In this document: positions 6,262 through 11,384 of the stretch, piece after piece
Layout of the letters: every line of letters starts with the position of its first letter
Position numbering within the stretch: position 1 is the first letter of the stretch
Assembly: GCA_964475385.1 (NCBI GenBank)
Contig: CAYYWV010000081.1
Coordinates: 1-11,384 of the forward strand
Length of the DNA: 11,384 nucleotides
Direction of reading: 5' to 3'
Source: CAYYWV01 sp964475385
GTDB lineage: Bacteria > Pseudomonadota > Alphaproteobacteria > JAAXGF01
The notes under the pieces: generated by a model
Seen by the model: the letters and a program-made list of their open reading frames with translations, nothing else
What the model was told of the DNA's origin: nothing
The model's database searches: none
Position numbers and translations under genes: made by a program

Positions 6262-6986
6262 GCCGGGGTGGAGACGTCATCGGCGGGCGCAGCATCGGTG
6301 ACGGCGCTTTCGTCCGCTCCGTCCTCCCCGTCGAGGAAGCGAAGATTTTCGACCCGGACGTTGAACGCGACCGAGATGCGCTCGCCCGTCCCGAAGAAGG
6401 GGTGGACGAGATGATTGAGCCAGCTTGGAAAGACGACCATCAGCCCGGGCCGGGGCGGCACCGTGTAGCGAAACTCGAAGGGACCGCCCGGCATCGTGAC
6501 CATGTTGGCGCCGAGCCGGGGATCGAGGAGCTCGAGCTGGCCGTTGAAGGGCCGGTTGGGCTCGGGCTTGCCGATGTCGACGTAGTAGACCCCGGACCAA
6601 GTATGCCCGGGATGGTTGTGGACGCTATGATAATGGCCGTGGCGCATGATGTTCGCCCAGGCGCCCATGCGATAGGTGGCGCGGAACCGTCGCGCCCGCC
6701 CGAAGGAAAGCGCCGTGCGCGTGACCTCGATGACGACCCGCTGAACGCGATCGCTCAGCGTCTGGACCGCGGGCGCGCCCCAGTCGAAAAAGTCGGCCCG
6801 CGAGTGCCAGCCGCCGACGTTGCTGCGCTCGACGCTCTTCCCGCCTTCGGCCTCGCGCTCGAGGATCAGCGCGCGCAGCTCGGCGTTCAGCGTCTCGCTC
6901 TCGGCCCAGGGGTAGGTGACGATGGGCGTCGCGAAAGCGTTGACCCAGTGCTTACGGAGCGCAATCTCTCGATCGTTTTCGCTCAT
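6258..6986 (-). CDS. Putative 2OG-Fe(II) oxygenase (TIGR02466/PF13759-like)
   Basis: The 242-residue product matches the putative 2-oxoglutarate/Fe(II) oxygenase family exemplified by TIGR02466. Such enzymes use O2 and 2-oxoglutarate to hydroxylate a substrate in the cytoplasm. The double-stranded beta-helix core is visible: HNHPGHTWSGVYYVD (123-137), with His125 a likely first iron ligand; the following GQLELLDPR (149-157); and GLMVVFPSWLNHLVHPF (181-197) with His192 as likely distal iron ligand. Arg203 in GERISVAFN is placed to bind the 2OG carboxylate. A standard HxD pair is not obvious, so ligand assignment is tentative. The start at 6986 is chosen because GGAGG (6996-6992) lies 5 bases upstream; the open frame continues further upstream but runs through the sulfotransferase in another frame. 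It lies 71 bases after the sulfotransferase stop and shares ATGA with the next gene. The acidic C-terminal tail (219-238) is probably disordered. Substrate unknown. Confidence 0.85.
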   Translation of the reverse strand: MSENDREIALRKHWVNAFATPIVTYPWAESETLNAELRALILEREAEGGKSVERSNVGGWHSRADFFDWGAPAVQTLSDRVQRVVIEVTRTALSFGRARRFRATYRMGAWANIMRHGHYHSVHNHPGHTWSGVYYVDIGKPEPNRPFNGQLELLDPRLGANMVTMPGGPFEFRYTVPPRPGLMVVFPSWLNHLVHPFFGTGERISVAFNVRVENLRFLDGEDGADESAVTDAAPADDVSTPA

Positions 6987-7046
6987 CCACCCCTCCGGGG
7001 CGCGGGACCGACCAAAGCGCGCGGACGCTCGGCGATCCCGGTTCGG

Positions 7047-7060
7047 TGACGCCGGCGTCA
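7047..7060. repeat. 14-base perfect palindrome over the sulfotransferase stop
   Basis: TGACGCCGGCGTCA is perfectly self-complementary and includes the sulfotransferase stop codon. It shares the TGACG half-site with the inverted repeat upstream of the TpsB gene, but with a different spacing. It may be chance; about one such palindrome is expected in GC-rich DNA of this length. Confidence 0.3.
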
Positions 7061-8143
7061 GTTGCGCTCGGCAAGCTCTTCGCGGGGGAAGGGAAGCCCG
7101 AGATCTTCCCAGAAGGTCGCCACCTCGTCGACGACCTTCTCGGCCGCCGCCTCGTCGTCGGCGCCGAACTCGGGCGGCGAGGCGACCTTGAAGGTCTCGG
7201 GTTCGAGATCGACGCCGAAGGCCTCGTAGTACTCGCGGACGAGGCCGGTCATGTACTTCTCGCCGTAAGGAACGATTCGCGCCGTCGGCATGCGCGGAAT
7301 CCCGGCGAGCCCAAGCTGGAAGTGGAAGCGCTTCCAGTAATCGAGCATCACCGAGATATAAGGCCGCGCGAAGATCTCCTTCTCGCGGTAGCCCCAGCGG
7401 AGCCAGTCGTCGAACGCCCAGCGTTCGATCGCGCTGCGGACCTTGAAGGTGCCGCCCTCGGGCATGCCGCCCGACTTCTCGAGCGTCGACTTGATCATCG
7501 AGAGCGGGTGACGGAGCGTGATCAGATAGTTCGAATCGGTCCCGAAAAGCTCTTCGACCAAGGGAAAGTTGTACACCGCCTTGGTCATCTTCTTCGGCAC
7601 CACCACCCCGCCCTGATAGGCGAGCCGCCCGTGCTGGGTGAAGTAAATCTCCACCATGGTCAGGTACTCGGCCACCTGCAACAGGCTGTTGGTGTAGACG
7701 TTGCCGCGGTTGCGGAACGACAACAGCGCGAGATGGGGGAAGCCGTCGTGGGCGAGCGCGTTCTGCACGCCCGTGTAATCGAGGCCCACCGCCCGGAAGA
7801 GCTGCTTGGTGAGATAAGTGCCGCCGGTGCGCGGGATGCCGATGACGAAGAAGAAGCGGAACCGCCGCAACCGTTGCAGGGTCTCCGGCCGTCCGGTCAG
7901 GATCTCCTTGAAAAAGCGGTAGGATTGCACGATCCGTTCGCGGCCCTCGGGCTGCGACATGACGTACTTCGCTTTTTTTGCGATGTCGGCGTAGCGGCCC
8001 TTGTCGCTGACGAGCTCCTCTTCCTCTTGGGCGTACCAGCGGCCGGCGTGGTGCTTCTCGCCGGTCAGCGTGGCGTGCAGGAACTCGATGAAAGCGGGCG
8101 ACGCGGGCAGCTCGACATCGGTCAGAGTCAGCGTCAGTCCCAT
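7058..8143 (-). CDS. Sulfotransferase family protein (PAPS-dependent)
   Basis: The 361-residue product is a cytoplasmic sulfotransferase, expected to transfer sulfate from PAPS to a hydroxyl or amine. Evidence is the P-loop-like 5'-phosphosulfate motif FVIGIPRTGGTYL (99-111) directly after a beta-strand, and the 3'-phosphate motif YLITLRHPLSMIKSTL (206-221) with Arg211 and Ser219. The N-terminal 95 residues are an extra helical charged region before the core; the C-terminal 60 residues are acidic and helical. No signal peptide or membrane segment is present, so any protein substrate would have to be modified before export. The start at 8143 is preceded by GGTGAGAG six bases upstream. It lies 56 bases after the TpsB stop, with no terminator between, and 71 bases before the oxygenase. 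The substrate (polysaccharide, lipid, small molecule or the neighbouring exoprotein) is unknown. Confidence 0.87.
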   Translation of the reverse strand: MGLTLTLTDVELPASPAFIEFLHATLTGEKHHAGRWYAQEEEELVSDKGRYADIAKKAKYVMSQPEGRERIVQSYRFFKEILTGRPETLQRLRRFRFFFVIGIPRTGGTYLTKQLFRAVGLDYTGVQNALAHDGFPHLALLSFRNRGNVYTNSLLQVAEYLTMVEIYFTQHGRLAYQGGVVVPKKMTKAVYNFPLVEELFGTDSNYLITLRHPLSMIKSTLEKSGGMPEGGTFKVRSAIERWAFDDWLRWGYREKEIFARPYISVMLDYWKRFHFQLGLAGIPRMPTARIVPYGEKYMTGLVREYYEAFGVDLEPETFKVASPPEFGADDEAAAEKVVDEVATFWEDLGLPFPREELAERN

Positions 8144-8199
8144 GACGTTCTCTCACCCCGCGCAGATGCAGATCCGCACGGACCCTATCCGCGATTCGT

Positions 8200-9921
8200 T
8201 CAGAAAGTCTGAACGAGCCTCACATACACTGTGCTGTCGTCGATGGTCGCCGAGTTGTATTTGCCGATCGGGAAGGCGATATCGAAGCGCAGCTTGCTCT
8301 CGCCGACCTTGGTGAGGTTGGTCGAAAGCTCAAGGCCGACCCCGGCCGAATACAGATGGTCGTCGGTGACCTGGCCGTTCTGGCGGTTGAACGCGATCCC
8401 GCCGTCGACGAAGGCCGCCCCCTTCACGGCCCAGTCGACGCCGCCGCTGTTGCCGTCGAAGATCTGGTGATTGTACTCGACCGAGAACTGCATGCCCGAA
8501 TCGCCGGTCGATTCGGCGGGCTCGAACCCGCGGATGCTGTTGTAGCCGCCGAGCACGAACAGGTCGGACGACAACACCGTATCGCTCGCCCACTGGCCGG
8601 TGACCTGCGCCTTAATCGACCCGCGTTGGCTGGGGCGGAGATTCACGAACAGAAGGGGCTGGACCATCCAAGCGGTGGGATCCCCCGAGGCGCGCGTATT
8701 CAGGGGCTCGCCTTCGTCCGACGCGCCGAGGATATCGACGCCTTTCACGCCGCGCAGGAAGCCGTAAACGATGGCGCGCGGGAAGCGCGCGGTGTACGAG
8801 CCTTCGATGAACACCTCGCGGATGTCGTCGTCGGTCTCGGGCACGCCGAGAAGGAACGAGCGGTGCTGACGCCCCTGGAGGCCGGTGCGCACCTCGACCC
8901 GCTGGCGATGCATGTTGAGGAGCACGCTCGAGAAGCCGACCTCGCCGATATCGGTCTTGCCGGTGGCGCCGAGCGCCGAAAGCCGGTCGCCGACGTCGAT
9001 GTCGCTGTGGACGTAGCGCAGATCGAGCTTGATGTTGCGAATGCCGATCGGCACCTTGACGATGCCCTGGGCGGTCCAGGTGCCCTCCTCGGTGCGACTG
9101 AAGTCGGCGTTGAAGCTTTCGCCGAGGCCGAACAGGTTGCTCTTCTCGAGATTGATCGAGGCGACCTTGTCGCCGGTCAGATCGGAGCCGTAGTTGCTGT
9201 CGAACGAGATCTGTTGGGTGTCCTCGGGCGTCTTCTTGAGGTTCAACGTCAGATCGGTGGTCCCCACCTCTTCGCCGGGCTGAAGGTTCAAGCTCGCCCC
9301 CACATTGCCGAGGTCGTTGAGATCGTTGACCGTCGATTCGACCGACCCTTCGCGGAAGACCTCGCCGCTCTTAATCCGCGTGGTCATCGCGCGGACGATG
9401 AAGGAGCGCAACCCGCTTTCGTTATTCACCGTGACCTTGCCGATCCGGGCCTCGAAAACCTGGATGTCGAGGATTCCGTCGGAGAGATCCTGAGGCGGGG
9501 TGACGACGCGGACCAGGATGTAGCCCTTATCGAAGTAGAGCTTGGTGATGTCGAACTTGAGCTGAGCGATCTCGCCGCGGGTGACCGGGCGGTTGAGGTA
9601 CGGCGCGGCGACCTTCTGGAGATCGCCTTCGTCGAAGACCGTGACCCCCGAGAACTGAACGCCGGTGAGCGTCGCCACGACTTCGTTCGCGCGCTCGACC
9701 TCTTCCGGGGTCGGCTGGCCGGGCTGGACCTGGAGAGGCTGCTGCTCGACCGCCGGCGGAACCTCGGCGGGCTTCTTCTCGATCACGCCCGGCAAACGCT
9801 GGGTCTGCGCCCAGGCGCTTCCCGCCAGCGTCGCGAAGGCCAGCGCGCCGGCGGCGACCGTAGCGCAGCGGATTCGACGGCGTTTGCCATAGTCAGCGCG
9901 GCAAGATTGATGTGCACTCAT
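8200..9921 (-). CDS. TpsB-type two-partner secretion transporter (ShlB/FhaC/HecB family)
   Basis: The 573-residue product is an outer-membrane Omp85-superfamily transporter that would export the TpsA protein encoded just upstream. An N-terminal signal peptide with a long basic n-region is likely cleaved after AWA (about residue 38). A Pro/Gln-rich linker (43-75) replaces the plug-helix linker region. POTRA1 is about 87-160 (GVQFSGVTVFDEGDL to VFEARIGKV) and POTRA2 about 161-232. From about 236 alternating beta-strands form the barrel. YNSIRGFEP (460-468) is the loop-6 VRGY-type motif that inserts into the barrel lumen, FVDGG (504-508) follows, and the protein ends in Phe573, the Bam recognition residue. 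Starts: a GTG at 9927 is also in frame, but the ATG at 9921 is 8 bases from a GGGGG run, a better spacing. It is followed at 56 bases by the sulfotransferase. Length is typical of the family and all diagnostic parts are intact, so function is confident; the substrate is inferred from adjacency. Confidence 0.94.
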   Translation of the reverse strand: MSAHQSCRADYGKRRRIRCATVAAGALAFATLAGSAWAQTQRLPGVIEKKPAEVPPAVEQQPLQVQPGQPTPEEVERANEVVATLTGVQFSGVTVFDEGDLQKVAAPYLNRPVTRGEIAQLKFDITKLYFDKGYILVRVVTPPQDLSDGILDIQVFEARIGKVTVNNESGLRSFIVRAMTTRIKSGEVFREGSVESTVNDLNDLGNVGASLNLQPGEEVGTTDLTLNLKKTPEDTQQISFDSNYGSDLTGDKVASINLEKSNLFGLGESFNADFSRTEEGTWTAQGIVKVPIGIRNIKLDLRYVHSDIDVGDRLSALGATGKTDIGEVGFSSVLLNMHRQRVEVRTGLQGRQHRSFLLGVPETDDDIREVFIEGSYTARFPRAIVYGFLRGVKGVDILGASDEGEPLNTRASGDPTAWMVQPLLFVNLRPSQRGSIKAQVTGQWASDTVLSSDLFVLGGYNSIRGFEPAESTGDSGMQFSVEYNHQIFDGNSGGVDWAVKGAAFVDGGIAFNRQNGQVTDDHLYSAGVGLELSTNLTKVGESKLRFDIAFPIGKYNSATIDDSTVYVRLVQTF

Positions 9922-9939
9922 AGACACAACCCCCGGTCA

Positions 9940-9971
9940 CTTCGTCTCTCTGGCGCTTCGTCTCTCTGGCT
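9940..9971. repeat. Two-copy 16-base tandem direct repeat before tpsB
   Basis: The unit CTTCGTCTCTCTGGC plus one variable base occurs at 9940-9955 and 9956-9971, identical in 15 of 16 positions. On the tpsB-sense strand it reads as a purine-rich CCAGAGAGACGAAG repeat, ending about 18 bases before the tpsB ATG, within the expected 5' leader. Confidence 0.8.
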
Positions 9972-10206
9972 CGGGCGCGACCCCGCCGGACGGCGGAACG
10001 CTAACGGAATACGGTTAACGGTCTCTTCCATTCCGGAACGCGGCAGGACGAACCCCACGAGCATGTTTCTCCGAACTCTCCGTTGAGGCGCCGAACCCGG
10101 CTGGATTCGGCCCCGGCGCCGACACACCCCCTTAGATCCACCTTTCCGAGCCGCGCGCAGACGCGAAGCCCGACGATCCCGCCTTACCCCTGTCCGAAGC
10201 GGCCTT

Positions 10207-10234
10207 GCGGCGCCCCGGAGCAAAGCGGCGCCGC
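10207..10234. repeat. GC-rich hairpin (8-bp stem, 12-base loop)
   Basis: GCGGCGCC at 10207-10214 pairs perfectly with GGCGCCGC at 10227-10234. No T-run follows on either strand, so it is not an intrinsic terminator. In the leader of tpsB it could stabilise or block the message; this is inference. Confidence 0.4.
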
Positions 10235-10292
10235 CCGGGGGAGGCGGAAGCCCGACCGGCTCCCTCCATCCCCGCGAGCGGTATCTCATATC

Positions 10293-10321
10293 ACCATACC
10301 GTCATGACGTTTTTTCGTCAT
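10293..10321 (-). promoter_or_regulatory. Candidate tpsB promoter with overlapping inverted repeat
   Basis: On the minus strand ATGACG (10321-10316) and TATGGT (10298-10293) are spaced 17 bases and each match four of six sigma-70 consensus bases. The -35 and spacer are covered by ATGACG-TTTTTT-CGTCAT (10304-10321), a hyphenated inverted repeat extendable by one pair, and by the palindrome CGTCATGACG (10300-10309). An operator there could block polymerase. It would give a leader of about 365 bases to tpsB. The A-tract between the half-sites (minus strand) would also bend the DNA. Confidence 0.3.
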
Positions 10322-10335
10322 GCTCTTTGTTTTGT

Positions 10336-10353
10336 CACGCGTCCTTTCGCGTG
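10336..10353. repeat. Small hairpin after the tpsA stop (no U-tract)
   Basis: CACGCG at 10336-10341 pairs with CGCGTG at 10348-10353 around a 6-base loop, 17 bases past the tpsA stop. On the tpsA-sense strand it is followed by ACAAAACAAA rather than T residues, so factor-independent termination is unlikely. It may protect the 3' end of the tpsA message. Confidence 0.35.
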
Positions 10354-10369
10354 CGTCGGTCTCCCCCCG

Positions 10370-11384
10370 TCACGGCTGCTGATCCGTGAAGATCGGATAG
10401 CGGACGTTGTCGTCGCAGGCCGCGAGATCGAGATCCTCGGGATTGATGTCGAAGATGTACTGCCCGAAGACCACCGACCCGTCGGGATCGATCGTGAAGC
10501 CGCCGACGCCCACGGAGCAGGTTGCGCCGCCCGGCAACAGAGCGAGCGCGCCGGTCGGCGTGATCGGAGCCCCGAGCCCAGGCGCCTCCGGCTTGGGCTT
10601 GATCAGGATGTAGGGATCGACGCCTCCTTCCTCGCCGCCGCCCATCGGCATCTCGAAGATCAGGCCCTCGCCGTGCCAGTGGACAGTGATCTCGGCCGAG
10701 GTGAAATCGCCGCTATCGCCGTCCTCATAGGTGAACGGCGAGCCGTCCGGGTCGGTGGCGACCGTGTTGTCGAGGTCGCTCTGGGTGGCGTTGACGAAGG
10801 ATTCCTCGCCGCCCCCATTCACCCGGGCGATCGCCTGGGGCTCGTGGGTGTAGTACTCGTTCGTCAGGTTGCCGTAAGCGGGCGGCGTGCCGTGGGCGTA
10901 GAGCCCGAGGTTGGCGTCGGCCTGAGGACCGCTCGGGGTGAAGAACGCAATCTCCTGCTCAAGCGGAGGCGCGATATAGAGCACGCCCACGTTGGCGGAC
11001 GCGAAGGACAAGACGTCGGCCTTGATGAACAGGTTGCCGCTGCTCAGGATCTCTTCGCCGCCGCCGCCGTAACCGTCGTCCCCGATGAACGCGAAGCTGC
11101 TTCCCTGGCCGGCCTCGATCTGGAGGTCGGCGTTGGCCGAGGCTTGGCTGCCGTCGGTGTCCGCGATCGCGCGCGCCGCGACCTCGTTGCCGACGAAGAA
11201 GTCCTCGGGCTTCGGTCCGATGATGACGTTGTTGGCGGCCCGGATGTCGCCCTTTGCGTTGGCGTAGGCCGAGCCGTAGCCGGCTCCGCCCCCTTCGCCG
11301 GAGATGGTGGCGAAGGCGTCGACGTTCACGTTGCCCGCGATATCGACCGAGCCGCTCGACCCTTCGTCTCCGCCGGCGAAGATG
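10370..11384 (-). CDS. TpsA-like beta-helix exoprotein, C-terminal part (5' end outside window)
   Basis: The frame is open to the right edge (first full codon at 11383), so 337 C-terminal residues are visible and the TPS signal domain and most of the repeat stalk are missing. The first 140 or so residues carry short strand-turn units of the filamentous-haemagglutinin kind, such as GDIRAANNVIIG, ASANADLQIEAG and SGNLFIKADVLSFASA, broken by Gly-rich acidic turns. The remaining 190 residues are a non-repetitive acidic C-terminal region with many Tyr, Asp and Pro. The only two cysteines in the visible part are Cys289 and Cys323 (codons at 10519-10517 and 10417-10415), the second 14 residues from the end. 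The stop is followed after 448 bases by the matching TpsB. It is expected to be secreted to, or held on, the cell surface as an adhesin or similar. No toxin, protease or autotransporter barrel domain is seen in this part. Function of the whole protein cannot be judged without its N-terminus. Confidence 0.85.
   Translation of the reverse strand, partial: IFAGGDEGSSGSVDIAGNVNVDAFATISGEGGGAGYGSAYANAKGDIRAANNVIIGPKPEDFFVGNEVAARAIADTDGSQASANADLQIEAGQGSSFAFIGDDGYGGGGEEILSSGNLFIKADVLSFASANVGVLYIAPPLEQEIAFFTPSGPQADANLGLYAHGTPPAYGNLTNEYYTHEPQAIARVNGGGEESFVNATQSDLDNTVATDPDGSPFTYEDGDSGDFTSAEITVHWHGEGLIFEMPMGGGEEGGVDPYILIKPKPEAPGLGAPITPTGALALLPGGATCSVGVGGFTIDPDGSVVFGQYIFDINPEDLDLAACDDNVRYPIFTDQQP

Larger units (their letters stand above)
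9922..10369. other. 448-base tpsA-tpsB intergenic region, no gene seen
   Basis: No convincing coding frame was found on either strand. The region contains, reading towards tpsB on the minus strand, a 6-bp hairpin, an AT-rich patch with inverted TGACG repeats and a candidate promoter, an 8-bp GC hairpin, and a two-copy 16-base tandem repeat directly before the tpsB start. It would act either as a long internal leader or as a separate promoter region for tpsB and the genes after it. Spacers this long are uncommon between tpsA and tpsB partners. Confidence 0.6.

Noticed and set aside
7529..7538. GTTCGAATCG, same 10 bases as the tRNA T loop, as a possible att repeat
   Set aside because: Lies within conserved sulfotransferase coding sequence, and identity ends after 10 bases.
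6987..8156. N-terminal extension of the oxygenase frame to 632 residues
   Set aside because: The extension runs through the sulfotransferase in another frame and has shadow-like composition; a good Shine-Dalgarno marks the start at 6986.
7046..10086. Plus-strand open frames opposite the sulfotransferase and TpsB
   Set aside because: Antisense shadows with no recognisable domains; the minus-strand proteins carry full family signatures.
9918..10289. 123-residue minus-strand frame in the tpsA-tpsB spacer
   Set aside because: Arg/Pro/Gly-rich without motifs, no Shine-Dalgarno noticed, and it overlaps the tpsB start; considered non-coding.
10300..10321. Palindrome followed by six T residues as an intrinsic terminator on the plus strand
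   Set aside because: No gene on the plus strand ends there, and the 10-base palindrome leaves no room for a stable stem and loop before the T-run.
1..11384. CRISPR arrays, insertion sequences, transposases, integrases
   Set aside because: No regularly spaced repeats, no transposase or recombinase motifs and no terminal inverted repeats were found in any frame.

Overview
The window is uniformly GC-rich, with GC-biased third codon positions, short 5' signals and protein families that together suggest an alphaproteobacterium. Rhodospirillales-like is a guess, since no taxonomic marker gene is present. It holds the 3' end of a tRNA-Arg, eight complete protein genes and the 3' part of a ninth that runs off the right edge.

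Left part (1-4242): the 3' half of tRNA-Arg(CCG) is followed by a plus-strand DmpA-type P1 family aminopeptidase. Converging on it from the minus strand is a two-gene unit, a class V (serine-glyoxylate type) aminotransferase followed by a thiamine-diphosphate enzyme of the acetolactate-synthase superfamily. The junction is so tight that the second gene starts at, or just after, the stop of the first. This looks like a small amino-acid or 2-oxoacid metabolic operon, and its substrate cannot be fixed from sequence.

Middle (4243-5672): a 203-base divergent spacer, then a plus-strand glycosyltransferase of the UGT/MGT-like GT-B fold. It may be transcribed as a leaderless mRNA. Its 3' end overlaps the next, convergent gene by 26 bases.

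Right part (5647-11384, all minus strand, so read right to left): the C-terminal portion of a TpsA-like beta-helix exoprotein; a 448-base spacer with a candidate promoter and inverted repeats; a complete TpsB outer-membrane transporter (two POTRA domains, a barrel, an IRGF loop-6 motif and a terminal Phe); a cytoplasmic sulfotransferase; a 2OG-Fe(II) oxygenase; and, starting in a 4-base ATGA overlap, a secreted two-cysteine protein with a C-terminal peptidoglycan-binding domain. The most interesting reading is a two-partner secretion locus with its own candidate modification enzymes, which could sulfate and/or hydroxylate the exoprotein before export, plus a cell-wall accessory protein. The gene order and families are seen in the sequence. 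The modification idea is inference.
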